This document shows, piece after piece, positions 8,758 to 17,412 of a DNA stretch of 64,000 nucleotides. Origin of the DNA: Alishewanella metallidurans (lineage in GTDB: Bacteria > Pseudomonadota > Gammaproteobacteria > Enterobacterales > Alteromonadaceae); contig NZ_JALAHQ010000001.1 in the NCBI RefSeq assembly GCF_036983985.1, positions 62,001-126,000 on the forward strand, in the 5' to 3' direction. The notes under the pieces were generated by a model. The model was not told where the DNA came from. It worked only from the letters and a program-made list of their open reading frames with translations, and ran no database searches. Each line of letters starts with the position of its first letter. Position 1 is the first letter of the stretch. The translations under genes were made by a program, and so were the position numbers.

Positions 8758-9536
8758 TAGCAGATAAATTACAGCAACTAGGGGCGGCAACATTTAAAAG
8801 CATTACGGGGTTTGGTCGGGCCGGCATTATGTTGTTTGGTGCTTTGGTTGGTAAACCTAATTTTCGTAAAGGTTTTCCGCTACTGATTAAACAACTATAT
8901 GTTATTGGTGTTTTGTCATTGTTAATTATTTTGGTATCAGGGCTGTTTATCGGCATGGTGCTATCGTTGCAAGGCTACACGGTATTAATTAAATTTGGCG
9001 CTGAACAAATGCTTGGCCCTTTAGTGGCTTTAAGCTTGTTACGCGAACTTGGGCCAGTAGTTGCGGCGCTGTTGTTTGCCGGTAGAGCCGGTAGTGCGCT
9101 TACTGCTGAAATTGGCTTGATGAAAGCGACTGAGCAGTTGTCTAGCTTAGAGATGATGGCGGTTGACCCTTTACGCCGCATTATCGCACCGCGCTTTTGG
9201 GCTGGTGTAATTAGCTTGCCCTTACTGGCACTTATTTTTACTGCGGTGGGTATTTTAGGTGGTCACTTAGTAGGTGTTGATTGGCTAGGTGTCGATGGCG
9301 GTGGTTTTTGGGCGGCAATGCAAGCCAACGTTGATTTATATGAAGATGTATTTAACGGTATGATTAAAAGTGTGGTATTTGCTTTTATTGTGATTTGGAT
9401 TGCTTTACACAAAGGCTATGACGCCGTGCCAACCTCTGAGGGTATTAGCACAGCAACAACACAAACTGTAGTAACTGCATCTTTAGCTGTACTAGGGTTT
9501 GACTTTATTTTAACTGCAATAATGTTTGGTGGATAG
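8754..9536 (+). CDS. mlaE: Phospholipid ABC transporter permease MlaE
   Basis: Integral permease of the Mla complex. 260 aa, starts with GTG inside the mlaF stop. Contains the MlaE-family core, with the conserved cytoplasmic segment LLRELGPVVAALLFAGRAGSALTAEIGLMKATEQ compressed between hydrophobic helices, and four to five further membrane segments. It ends just before mlaD. Confidence 0.96.
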   Translation: MIADKLQQLGAATFKSITGFGRAGIMLFGALVGKPNFRKGFPLLIKQLYVIGVLSLLIILVSGLFIGMVLSLQGYTVLIKFGAEQMLGPLVALSLLRELGPVVAALLFAGRAGSALTAEIGLMKATEQLSSLEMMAVDPLRRIIAPRFWAGVISLPLLALIFTAVGILGGHLVGVDWLGVDGGGFWAAMQANVDLYEDVFNGMIKSVVFAFIVIWIALHKGYDAVPTSEGISTATTQTVVTASLAVLGFDFILTAIMFGG

Positions 9537-9537
9537 C

Positions 9538-10002
9538 ATGCCAGGGCGCAAAATTGAAATTCTAGTTGGTGGTTTTATCGTATTAGCCTTAGCAGCATTT
9601 TTAATGTTGGCGTTAAAGGTAGCGAATAGTGGCGTTGGGGTAAGTAGTGAAACCTATACTCTAAAAGCTAAATTTGAAAACGTTGGTGGTTTAAAAGTGC
9701 GATCGCCAGTGAAGGTAGGTGGTGTGGTTGTTGGTCGGGTTACTGCGATTGAATTAGACACAACGTATTACACGCCAGTTGTCAGCTTGGCCATTAACGC
9801 TAGCTACAATAATTTTCCAGAAACCAGCAGCTTGGCAATTCTGACCTCAGGTTTGTTAGGTGAGCAATACTTAGGGTTACAGCCAGGTTTTATTGATGAA
9901 ACTGTTGAAATTTTAGGTAACGGCGACTATATCGAAGATACCAAATCAGCTTTGGTGTTAGAAGAATTGATTGGTCAGTTTTTATTTAACCGCGGGAATT
10001 AA
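9538..10002 (+). CDS. mlaD: Phospholipid-binding MCE protein MlaD
   Basis: Membrane-anchored MCE-domain protein forming the hexameric ring through which lipid passes. I place the start at ATG 9538 (MPGRKIEILVG), preceded by GGTGGA at ideal spacing; an in-frame TTG at 9526 is less likely. 154 aa: one N-terminal transmembrane helix (about 8-28) and one MCE domain (YTLKAKFENVGGLKVRSPVKVGGVVVG). Codons follow two bases after the mlaE stop. Confidence 0.95.
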   Translation: MPGRKIEILVGGFIVLALAAFLMLALKVANSGVGVSSETYTLKAKFENVGGLKVRSPVKVGGVVVGRVTAIELDTTYYTPVVSLAINASYNNFPETSSLAILTSGLLGEQYLGLQPGFIDETVEILGNGDYIEDTKSALVLEELIGQFLFNRGN

Positions 10003-10004
10003 TT

Positions 10005-10655
10005 ATGAAATTATCTACTTTTCTTCTAGCCGCCTTATTAATGTTCAGTTTTTCGCTAAAAGCGGCTACTGAAACTGCAACCTATACTGACCCGTATAAA
10101 ATGATGGAAGTACTGGCTGATAATACGTTTAGCCGTATTGCCAAAGAGCAGAGCAATATTGCTGCAGACCCAGAGGTGTTGCGAGTTATTGTTAACGATG
10201 AATTAGTGCCTTACATTGACAGTCGTTATGCCGCGCTGCGCGTTATTGGTAATAGCGCCGATCTGAAAAAAGTTCCTCGTGAAGATATACTCGCCTTTGT
10301 TGACGCATTCCAAAATTACATGGTGGCCACCTACGCTGGTGTTTTTACGCAGTATCGTGACCAAAAAGTGATTATAGAGCCTGGCGCTGGCGGTTTAGAA
10401 GAACAGAAAATTATTACGGTCAGAACGCGAGTCATAGACCCTGGCAAGCCAGATATAAAAATTGATTTTAAATTACGTCGAGGCAAAGATTCAGAGACTT
10501 GGTTGGTGTTTGATATGGTAGCTGAAGGCATTTCTCTACTTGATAGTAAAAGGGCAGAGTTAGGTAACCTGATCCGCCAGCAGGGCTTAGTTAGTGTAAC
10601 TAATCTGTTGCGAGAAAAAGCCAAGGCGCCAATCACCTTGCCGGAGGCGAAGTGA
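10005..10655 (+). CDS. mlaC: Periplasmic phospholipid-binding protein MlaC
   Basis: Soluble shuttle between the outer-membrane MlaA complex and MlaFEDB. 216 aa with a Sec signal peptide (residues 1-20, cleavage after LKA) and the Ttg2/MlaC domain (DPYKMMEVLADNTFSRI, then FVDAFQNYMVATYAGVF, typical of the lipid-binding helical part). Starts two bases after mlaD and overlaps mlaB by four bases. Confidence 0.95.
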   Translation: MKLSTFLLAALLMFSFSLKAATETATYTDPYKMMEVLADNTFSRIAKEQSNIAADPEVLRVIVNDELVPYIDSRYAALRVIGNSADLKKVPREDILAFVDAFQNYMVATYAGVFTQYRDQKVIIEPGAGGLEEQKIITVRTRVIDPGKPDIKIDFKLRRGKDSETWLVFDMVAEGISLLDSKRAELGNLIRQQGLVSVTNLLREKAKAPITLPEAK

Positions 10656-10945
10656 TACTAAGTATCGAACTACGCGGTGACACTTTACATTTTACCGGTA
10701 TGTTAAATCGTGATACGTTAATGCTGCATTCACCGTTTAAGCTATTAAATAACGTTTCTGGTGCGGTAAATTTTGATTTTACAGCACTGGAGAATATAGA
10801 TACTGCGGGTTTAGCGTGGTTACTACAGCAGTTAACTAGGGCTAAAGAGCGCGGGTTGTCGATAGCATTATGTAATGTGCCAAAGCAACTGTTATCATTA
10901 GCCGAAGTTACGGCGGTGCGACCGCTATTGCCAATTAGTAATTAA
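10652..10945 (+). CDS. mlaB: STAS-domain protein MlaB
   Basis: Small cytoplasmic STAS protein that binds MlaF and stabilises the transporter. 97 aa, GTG start overlapping the mlaC stop. The STAS signature LENIDTAGLAWLLQQL contains the conserved Thr required in E. coli MlaB. Low overall conservation is normal; the position between mlaC and ibaG is decisive. Confidence 0.92.
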   Translation: MILSIELRGDTLHFTGMLNRDTLMLHSPFKLLNNVSGAVNFDFTALENIDTAGLAWLLQQLTRAKERGLSIALCNVPKQLLSLAEVTAVRPLLPISN

Positions 10946-10954
10946 GGTTTCATT

Positions 10955-11212
10955 TTGGATATCAAGCAAATAGAGCAGCTGCTGTTAGAGCAATTGCAAT
11001 TAACAGAAGTTAGAGTTGGTATGGACGGTACGCACTACGCTGTTACAGCGGTTGGTGACTGTTTTGCCGGCGTTAGCCGAGTTAAGCAACAACAAATGAT
11101 TTATGCGCCACTTATGAGCGCTATTGCCGATGGCTCAATTCATGCCGTCAGCATTAAGACCTTTACGCCTGAACAATGGCGTAGAGAAAAACTTTTTAAT
11201 CCTCCGATGTAG
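10955..11212 (+). CDS. ibaG: BolA-family acid-stress protein IbaG
   Basis: BolA-like protein, 85 aa, thought to work with monothiol glutaredoxins in Fe-S handling. Starts with TTG at 10955 after an AAGG Shine-Dalgarno; no closer ATG fits. The class II KH-like fold signature is visible (VTAVGDCFAGVSRVKQQQMI), and the late histidine in SIHAVSIKTFTPEQW matches the conserved BolA metal ligand. Immediately precedes murA, as in E. coli. Confidence 0.92.
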   Translation: MDIKQIEQLLLEQLQLTEVRVGMDGTHYAVTAVGDCFAGVSRVKQQQMIYAPLMSAIADGSIHAVSIKTFTPEQWRREKLFNPPM

Positions 11213-11218
11213 TATTTT

Positions 11219-12478
11219 ATGCAGCAATTTCTTGTTACAGGTGGCAAGCCGTTACATGGTGATGTAATTATCTCCGGGGCTAAAAATGCTGCTCTTCCTA
11301 TATTATTTGCTAGTTTGCTGTCGGAAAAGCCGACTGTAATTAGCAATGTTCCGCAATTAAAAGACATAGAAACCACGCTTAAGCTATTAGAGCTGTTTGG
11401 TGCGCAAGTAAGTTTTACGGATAACGTAGTGCAGGTGGATGCAGGTAAGGTATCTAACCAGTTTGCGCCCTACGAACTAGTAAAAACTATGCGCGCTTCT
11501 ATTTTGGCGTTAGGCCCGTTATTAAGCCGGTTTGGTCAGGCTGAGGTATCGTTGCCTGGTGGTTGTGCTATTGGCGCCCGGCCAGTTAATTTACATATTG
11601 ATGGTTTGCGCAAAATGGGCGCAGAAATAGTTGTCGAAAATGGCTACATTAAAGCCAAAGCCTCACGGCTTAAAGGCGCACATATCATTATGGATATGGT
11701 AAGTGTAACCGGCACAGAAAATTTGATGATGGCGGCAGTGCTAGCCGATGGCATTACCACTATCGACAATGCTGCTCGTGAACCTGAAGTGGTCGACTTA
11801 GCTATTTATCTTAATACCATGGGCGCGAACATTACTGGTGCTGGTACCGACAGTATTGTTATTGAAGGTGTATTGGCGCTGAAAGGTGGTAATCATAACG
11901 TTCTACCCGACAGAATAGAAACGGGTACGTTTTTAGTAGCCGCAGCAGTGAGTGGCGGTGATGTAACTTGCCGTAATACGGATCCGGCTGAGCTTGAAGC
12001 TGTGCTAGAAAAGTTACGTGAAGCAGGTGTTGATGTTACTACTGGTCCAGATTGGATCCGAGCGAATATGGTAGGCCGCCAGCTAAAAGCGGTAAAAGTA
12101 AAAACAGTGCCACATCCGGGTTTTCCAACGGACATGCAAGCTCAGTTCACGGTATTAAACGTGGTAGCTGAAGGTGTGGGTTTTGTTACTGAAACCATTT
12201 TCGAAAACCGTTTTATGCACGTACCAGAGCTACAGCGTATGGGGGCAAAAATAAGTTTAGAAGGCAACACCGCCGTATGCCAACACACTGAACAGCTTAT
12301 GGCTGCACAGGTAATGGCTACAGATTTGCGCGCATCGGCAAGTTTGGTTATTGCTGGGCTTGTGGCAACAGGTGTTACAGTAGTAGACCGTATATACCAT
12401 ATTGATCGTGGTTATGAACGTATAGAAGATAAGCTGAAACGGCTTGGTGCAAATATAGAACGTATTGACGCGGTGTAA
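11219..12478 (+). CDS. murA: UDP-N-acetylglucosamine 1-carboxyvinyltransferase
   Basis: First committed enzyme of peptidoglycan synthesis; transfers enolpyruvate from PEP to UDP-GlcNAc. 419 aa, exactly the E. coli length. The catalytic cysteine is C116 in PGGCAIGARPVNLHI (the fosfomycin target) and the N-terminal lysine is K22 in SGAKNAALP. Last gene of the mla operon, six bases after ibaG, followed by a terminator overlapping its stop codon. Confidence 0.97.
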   Translation: MQQFLVTGGKPLHGDVIISGAKNAALPILFASLLSEKPTVISNVPQLKDIETTLKLLELFGAQVSFTDNVVQVDAGKVSNQFAPYELVKTMRASILALGPLLSRFGQAEVSLPGGCAIGARPVNLHIDGLRKMGAEIVVENGYIKAKASRLKGAHIIMDMVSVTGTENLMMAAVLADGITTIDNAAREPEVVDLAIYLNTMGANITGAGTDSIVIEGVLALKGGNHNVLPDRIETGTFLVAAAVSGGDVTCRNTDPAELEAVLEKLREAGVDVTTGPDWIRANMVGRQLKAVKVKTVPHPGFPTDMQAQFTVLNVVAEGVGFVTETIFENRFMHVPELQRMGAKISLEGNTAVCQHTEQLMAAQVMATDLRASASLVIAGLVATGVTVVDRIYHIDRGYERIEDKLKRLGANIERIDAV

Positions 12479-12490
12479 GCCGCGTTTTTT
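12468..12490 (+). terminator. Rho-independent terminator of the mla-murA operon
   Basis: Six-base stem ACGCGG/CCGCGT with a six-base loop, then six T's (12485-12490). The stem overlaps the final murA codons and stop, and the T-run touches the convergent degS stop. Confidence 0.75.
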
Positions 12491-13616
12491 ATCGTCTTAG
12501 TTCTTTAGTTATTGCATCTACGATTAGCTGTTGCCCATTGCGGTTAATCGTAAGAGCTAACGTACTATTGGGTTCTGTTTCTGCAATCATATTTAGTGCT
12601 TGTTGTATGCTATCAAAATGCTTACCGTTTATTTCAAGTAAGATATCACCTACTTTTAAGCCTGCATCTGCGGCTGGGCCATTAGCATTTACTGCACTTA
12701 TGCTTAGGCCATACAGTGGTTGGCCCGTTGAGATTAATCGCTCACCAGCCGCATTAACTACTGCATCTCCAGCAACACCAAGATGACTGCGGGTAACCTT
12801 GCCATGCTTAATGAGTTTTTGCATTACGTTAAGCGCTAGCTGATAAGGTATGGCAAAAAATATCCCTTGAATATCTTGGTTCTCTAGTTGGAATGCTGCG
12901 GCGTTAATGCCAACCAGTGTGCCATTACTGTTAACCAGTGCACCGCCAGAATTACCTTGGTTTATAGCAGCGTCCATCCGCATAAAATCAATATAGCCCC
13001 GTGAACTTAGCCCAGTGTTACCGTTAGCGCTAATAATACCTTGAGTGATAGTTTGGCCTAAGTTAAGAGGGTTACCTATGGCAAGTACAACATCACCCAC
13101 TTGAGGTTCTAACTGCGGATCTTGTGGGATCACCGGTAAATTGTCGGCTTGCACATACAATACCGCAAGATCAGTTAGTTCATCTTGGCCGATTAACAGC
13201 GCTTCTAAGGTACGACCATCTTGCAGAGCGACTTCGATATAGTCAGCACCATACACAACATGAAAATTAGTTAAAATGTAGCCGTGTGCGCTCATAATAA
13301 CGCCGGAGCCGAGCTCTTGTCTTTCAATAGTGCGCGGGCGAAGTGAACGCGGGTCAACCAAGGTACTGCGTGTATACACATTGACTACTGCTGGTGCTGC
13401 ACGTCGCACGGCTTTGGCGTAACTTACAGGTTGATGCTCATTACCTGCTTCAGCACTACTAAACAGCGGAGCAGATAGATGACTTATCGAAGGAAAAAAG
13501 AACATTAGCATAAAAGCTAATGCCAAGCCGTAGATAATACTTTTAAGTAGGAAATACAGAAATTTAGCCACGGGTTTTGAAAGGTCTACAAAATACGGAT
13601 TGTGCAAGCATAGCAC
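12489..13616 (-). CDS. degS: Periplasmic site-1 protease DegS
   Basis: Membrane-anchored trypsin-like protease that cleaves RseA when sensing misfolded porins, starting the sigma-E response. 375 aa: an N-terminal anchor helix (about residues 21-41), a protease domain with catalytic H119 (LTNFHV), D149 and S223 (GNSGGAL), then a single PDZ domain. One PDZ plus a membrane anchor distinguishes it from the neighbouring DegQ/P. The start could be some codons further in; the ORF start gives an N-tail slightly longer than in E. coli (355 aa). Confidence 0.94.
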   Translation of the reverse strand: MLCLHNPYFVDLSKPVAKFLYFLLKSIIYGLALAFMLMFFFPSISHLSAPLFSSAEAGNEHQPVSYAKAVRRAAPAVVNVYTRSTLVDPRSLRPRTIERQELGSGVIMSAHGYILTNFHVVYGADYIEVALQDGRTLEALLIGQDELTDLAVLYVQADNLPVIPQDPQLEPQVGDVVLAIGNPLNLGQTITQGIISANGNTGLSSRGYIDFMRMDAAINQGNSGGALVNSNGTLVGINAAAFQLENQDIQGIFFAIPYQLALNVMQKLIKHGKVTRSHLGVAGDAVVNAAGERLISTGQPLYGLSISAVNANGPAADAGLKVGDILLEINGKHFDSIQQALNMIAETEPNSTLALTINRNGQQLIVDAITKELRR

Positions 13617-13621
13617 TAATA

Positions 13622-13658
13622 TAAGCTAAGCAGTAGCGCTAGGGCACTGCTTAGCTTA
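13622..13658. repeat. 13-bp perfect inverted repeat between degQ and degS
   Basis: Arms 13622-13634 and 13646-13658 are perfectly complementary (TAAGCTAAGCAGT and its reverse complement) around an 11-base loop. Neither strand has a T-run after the stem, so it is a poor intrinsic terminator. It sits between the degQ stop and the degS start and could be a processing, stability or attenuation hairpin in a degQ-degS transcript. Confidence 0.75.
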
Positions 13659-13664
13659 GTGTTA

Positions 13665-15017
13665 TTAACGAATTAGTACGTATAAACTTGCATTACCGCG
13701 GCGGATATTTAATGCAGCAACACCCTCGCGGTTTTCCAGCATTTTGCGCAGCTCTGCCAAATTGGTTACCCGCTGCCGATTAATGCCGATAATAATATCG
13801 TCAGGCATTAAGCCAATTTGCGCTGCAGCAGAATTGTTAGCAACAGACTCAATTTTAACCCCACCGCCCTCGGCGTTAGACAGCTCTGCACCATCAAGCA
13901 TTGGATGCATTTGGCTGGCAGCAACCTGAGTTGTTGATAGCTCTTTAAGTTTGATGGTTAGCGTACGTTCCTTGCCGTCACGTAATATACCAAACTTAGC
14001 TTCTCGGCCTGCGCCTAGTGTACCAACCTTTGCACGAAGCTCTTGAAACGAGCTGATTTTATTACCATTCATACTGATAATAACGTCACCCGACTCTAAG
14101 CCTCCTTCAGCCGCCGCGCTGTCGGCAATAACTTCGTTAACAAAGGCACCACGACTCACATTTAAGTGCATAGCTTCGGTTAGGTCGGAAGTAACATCTT
14201 GGCCGCGAATACCCAAACTGCCACGGCGAACTTCACCATGCTCAATAATTTGGTCAACTAGGTTTTTCATCATATTGGCTGGAATAGCAAAGCCAATACC
14301 GATATTGCCGCCATTTGGGCCCAAAATGGCCGTGTTAATACCTATCAGCTCGCCGTGAAGATTGACCAAAGCACCACCAGAGTTACCACTGTTAATGGCT
14401 GCGTCGGTTTGAATAAAGTCTTCAAAGCCTTCGATACCAAGGCCGCCACGACCTAAAGCGCTTATAATGCCTGAGGTAACGGTTTGCTCCAAGCCAAAGG
14501 GGTTACCAATTGCTACGGCAAAGTCGCCAACACGAGTTTTATCTGAGTCGGCAAGTTGGATCTGGGTTAGTTTTTTCGCTTCAATTCTTAGTAATGCAAT
14601 ATCAGTTTCTGGATCGGCACCAAGCTTGGTCGCTTTAAACGTGCGGCCATCTTTTAAGCGAACTTCAATGTCGGTTGCATCCTGGATAACGTGGTTATTG
14701 GTGACAATGTAGCCTTTATCAGCGTCAATTATTACGCCCGAGCCTAAACCTTTAAACGGCCGTTCTTCACGATATTCAGGCTGACCGCGTTGGCCAAAAA
14801 ACTGACGAAATGCGTCAGGTAGGCGCTGGCGAACCTCGCGGCTACCTGCTACTGAAATGTGCACTACCGCTGGTGTGGTTTGCTCCAGCATAGGTGCTAG
14901 AGTTGGTATTTCTTGGGTATTGGAAAAGAATGGGATTCGAGCCTCTGCTGGAGCGGGTTGAGCTAGCAATAAACCCGCAGCAACAGCAGTAGCAAGCAAT
15001 GATAACCTTTTGTTCAT
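13665..15017 (-). CDS. degQ: DegQ/DegP-family periplasmic serine endoprotease
   Basis: HtrA-type protease and chaperone degrading misfolded envelope proteins. 450 aa: a signal peptide (cleavage near residue 26 after PAEA), a trypsin-like domain with catalytic H109 (VTNNHV), D139 and S213 (GNSGGALVNL), and two PDZ domains (about 256-345 and 370-450). Length and the adjacent degS match E. coli DegQ (455) better than DegP (474), but many gammaproteobacteria keep only one such gene, which may do both jobs. Confidence 0.94.
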   Translation of the reverse strand: MNKRLSLLATAVAAGLLLAQPAPAEARIPFFSNTQEIPTLAPMLEQTTPAVVHISVAGSREVRQRLPDAFRQFFGQRGQPEYREERPFKGLGSGVIIDADKGYIVTNNHVIQDATDIEVRLKDGRTFKATKLGADPETDIALLRIEAKKLTQIQLADSDKTRVGDFAVAIGNPFGLEQTVTSGIISALGRGGLGIEGFEDFIQTDAAINSGNSGGALVNLHGELIGINTAILGPNGGNIGIGFAIPANMMKNLVDQIIEHGEVRRGSLGIRGQDVTSDLTEAMHLNVSRGAFVNEVIADSAAAEGGLESGDVIISMNGNKISSFQELRAKVGTLGAGREAKFGILRDGKERTLTIKLKELSTTQVAASQMHPMLDGAELSNAEGGGVKIESVANNSAAAQIGLMPDDIIIGINRQRVTNLAELRKMLENREGVAALNIRRGNASLYVLIR

Positions 15018-15048
15018 AGCATCTAAGTCTCCTGTTACAAGTTGCGCT

Positions 15049-15077
15049 TAAGAGTCGTAGATTAAAAAAAAAGTTCA
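15049..15077 (-). promoter_or_regulatory. Candidate sigma-E promoter for degQ
   Basis: On the minus strand GAACTT (15076-15071) is followed 17 bases later by TCTTA (15053-15049), resembling the extracytoplasmic-stress consensus GAACTT with a TCTRA-type -10. It lies about 30 bp before the degQ start. The biology fits (degP/degQ are sigma-E targets), but it is one match by eye. Confidence 0.35.
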
Positions 15078-15104
15078 GTACTTTTGTTCGGTTAATTAAA
15101 CAAA

Positions 15105-15554
15105 TTATTCAGTTTCTTTTATTGGCTTACTGGCTTTGATTAGGCCGCTAGCCCCGTCTGAGTAATCACGAGGCTGTTGTTCTGTTGCCGAGTGCACTCG
15201 ACGTTTTTCATCTATTTGGTGAATAGACTGTCGAATATAAGCCGCAGCATCGCCAGTTAAATAGTTAATGTCAGGCCGAACTGATTCTGTTGGTCGCTCG
15301 ACTAGTTGCATTTTAGAATCAGAAATATGGCGAGCAATACGGGCATAGTTATCTTGTAACTGCGTCATAAGGTGGTTTGTTGTTTCAAGATGGCTAGAAA
15401 CGTCTTGCCGATACTGAACCAACTGCGCTTTGCTTTCGTTTAACTCAAGCTGCAGCTTGTGCTGGTTTAGCTGCTTTAAGGTTATTAGGCGAGCAACAAC
15501 AGCACCAATAACTAAACCAGCGCCCAGCCAGGCGGCGGCATACATATAGTCCAT
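15105..15554 (-). CDS. zapG: Z-ring/elongation-associated inner-membrane protein (DUF1043)
   Basis: YhcB/ZapG family; linked to cell division and envelope elongation. 149 aa with one N-terminal transmembrane helix (about residues 5-24, YAAAWLGAGLVIGAVVARLI), then a long predicted coiled coil (about 30-85, rich in K/Q/E/L) and a disordered polar tail. Located between degQ and zapE, as in E. coli (yhcB between degQ and yhcM/zapE). Confidence 0.9.
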   Translation of the reverse strand: MDYMYAAAWLGAGLVIGAVVARLITLKQLNQHKLQLELNESKAQLVQYRQDVSSHLETTNHLMTQLQDNYARIARHISDSKMQLVERPTESVRPDINYLTGDAAAYIRQSIHQIDEKRRVHSATEQQPRDYSDGASGLIKASKPIKETE

Positions 15555-15578
15555 AACAACTCCTGAGGGTAATATCTG

Positions 15579-15606
15579 TTGATAGTGTAACCTAACTTCT
15601 TATCCA
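15579..15606 (+). promoter_or_regulatory. Possible sigma-70 promoter for zapE
   Basis: TTGATA (15579-15584) and TATCCA (15601-15606) are separated by 16 bases. A start site just after this supports translation from ATG 15672 rather than the upstream GTG at 15609. Confidence 0.3.
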
Positions 15607-15671
15607 GAGTGGTAAGGCATGTTACTATTATTACCGATATTAAAGCTTTAATTAACCCCCTTTCAAGTAAG

Positions 15672-16769
15672 ATGCAAATGACGCCATTACAAAAGTATCA
15701 ACAAGATTTAACCAGAGATGATTTTCAGTACGACGTTGCACAAGAATTTGCCGTTAAGCAGTTACAGCGTTTGTTTGACGATTTTGTTGCAAACCAACCT
15801 AGTAAACCAACTCTGTGGCAGAAATTGCTCGGTAATGCTGATACTTCGCGACCATTAACGGGGCTATATTTTTGGGGTGGGGTAGGCAGAGGTAAAACCT
15901 ATTTGGTTGACACTTTTTATGATTGCTTGCCTACAACAAGAAAATTAAGAATTCACTTTCATCGTTTTATGCATCGGGTGCATGAAGAGCTAAAGCAATT
16001 AAAGGGAATCAGTGATCCGTTAGAAAAAGTGGCCGACTCTTTTAAACAAGAGGCCGACATTCTGTGTTTTGATGAGTTTTTTGTCTCAGATATTACTGAT
16101 GCAATGATCTTAGGCACTTTGATGCAGGCTTTGTTTGCTCGTGGTATTACGTTGGTAGCAACCTCAAACATTGAACCTGATGGCTTATATCGTAATGGCT
16201 TACAGCGCGCTCGATTTTTACCGGCAATAGCCTTAATTAAAAAACATACGCAGGTCGTTAACGTCGACAGCGGTATTGACTATCGGTTACGAACATTAGA
16301 AAAAGCCGAGATTTATCATTTCCCGCTAGATGCACAAGCAGAAACTAATTTAAGCCAATACTTTAATGCATTATCGGCCGAGCCGCGCCGACAAGATGTG
16401 CAGATAGATGTTGCCAACAGAAAGCTAAACGCACGTTATGATGCCGATGGTATTGTTTGGTTTAACTTTGCTGAGCTTTGTGAGACGGCACGTAGCCAAT
16501 ATGATTACATGGAGCTAAGTCGCTGTTACCACACGGTTTTGCTATCGGGAGTTAAAGTAATGGGCCGCACTAACGACGACGTCGCTAGGCGTTTTATTGC
16601 GTTGGTTGATGAGTTTTATGAGCGTAATGTAACACTGATTATTTCTGCGCAAGTTGCGTTAGAAGCTTTATACACAGATGGCATTTTGAGTTTTGAATTT
16701 AAGCGTTGTATCAGTAGGTTACAAGAAATGCAGTCGCGTGAATATTTGGCGAAAGCACATTTGCCATAA
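15672..16769 (+). CDS. zapE: Cell division ATPase ZapE
   Basis: AFG1-like AAA+ ATPase that associates with the Z-ring during constriction under low oxygen or high temperature. From ATG 15672 it is 365 aa; the open frame runs up to a GTG at 15609, but those residues do not resemble the family. Walker A is GGVGRGKT and Walker B is ADILCFDEFFV. Divergent from zapG, with which it shares the intergenic region. Confidence 0.94.
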   Translation: MQMTPLQKYQQDLTRDDFQYDVAQEFAVKQLQRLFDDFVANQPSKPTLWQKLLGNADTSRPLTGLYFWGGVGRGKTYLVDTFYDCLPTTRKLRIHFHRFMHRVHEELKQLKGISDPLEKVADSFKQEADILCFDEFFVSDITDAMILGTLMQALFARGITLVATSNIEPDGLYRNGLQRARFLPAIALIKKHTQVVNVDSGIDYRLRTLEKAEIYHFPLDAQAETNLSQYFNALSAEPRRQDVQIDVANRKLNARYDADGIVWFNFAELCETARSQYDYMELSRCYHTVLLSGVKVMGRTNDDVARRFIALVDEFYERNVTLIISAQVALEALYTDGILSFEFKRCISRLQEMQSREYLAKAHLP

Positions 16770-16807
16770 TTATTTGCTAAATAAGACAAATTTTATGCGT
16801 AGGGTGC

Positions 16808-16835
16808 TGATTTTTAAAGTTGGTTAATATATAAT
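16808..16835 (+). promoter_or_regulatory. Promoter of rplM-rpsI
   Basis: A consensus TATAAT (16830-16835) followed by the G/C-rich discriminator CCGCGCCC, typical of stringently controlled ribosomal protein promoters. The -35 (TGATTT, 16-bp spacer) is poor. Confidence 0.55.
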
Positions 16836-16868
16836 CCGCGCCCGGCCTACGTTACAGCCTAATACTGC

Positions 16869-16910
16869 CGTTAGCCCGGTGGTTTTTGTACTCGAAGGGG
16901 TACGCTAACG
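16869..16910 (+). promoter_or_regulatory. Structured 5' leader of rplM
   Basis: The leader contains a perfect 7-bp inverted repeat (CGTTAGC 16869-16875; GCTAACG 16904-16910) enclosing a smaller GTAC/GTAC hairpin (16888-16903). In E. coli, L13 represses its own operon through the rplM leader; this structure is a candidate target, by inference. Confidence 0.5.
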
Positions 16911-16971
16911 ACACAAGTTGCAACAGCCCTGCACTGTGTCAGGTGTAACTAAGTTATTTTTGGATAAATGA

Positions 16972-17400
16972 ATGAAAACTTTTACCGCTAAGCCAGAAAG
17001 CGTAACACGCGACTGGTACGTTGTTGATGCGACAGACAAAACACTGGGCCGTATCGCAACAGAAATCGCTTCCCGTTTACGTGGCAAGCACAAGCCAGAG
17101 TACACTCCGCATGTTGATACCGGTGATTACATCATCGTTGTAAACGCAGAGAAAGTAGCTGTTACCGGTGCTAAAGCGCAGAACAAAATGTATTACTCTC
17201 ATACTGGCTTCCCAGGCGGCATCAAGGAAATCAGCTTTGAGAAATTGATCGCGAAGAAACCAGAAATGGTTCTGGAACTTGCTGTTAAAGGCATGTTACC
17301 AAAAGGCCCACTGGGCCGCGCTATGTTCCGTAAGTTGAAAGTTTACGCAGGCGCCGAGCATCAGCATGCTGCTCAGCAACCGCAAGTATTAGATATTTAA
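16972..17400 (+). CDS. rplM: 50S ribosomal protein L13
   Basis: Early-assembling large-subunit protein. 142 aa, the E. coli length. Begins MKTFTAKPESVTRDWYVVDATDKTLGRIA and contains the conserved GDYIIVVNAEKV and KGMLPKGPLGR segments. Co-transcribed with rpsI, 12 bp downstream, with codon use richer in GC-ending codons than neighbours, as expected for highly expressed genes. Confidence 0.98.
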   Translation: MKTFTAKPESVTRDWYVVDATDKTLGRIATEIASRLRGKHKPEYTPHVDTGDYIIVVNAEKVAVTGAKAQNKMYYSHTGFPGGIKEISFEKLIAKKPEMVLELAVKGMLPKGPLGRAMFRKLKVYAGAEHQHAAQQPQVLDI

Positions 17401-17412
17401 TCGGAGCATATC

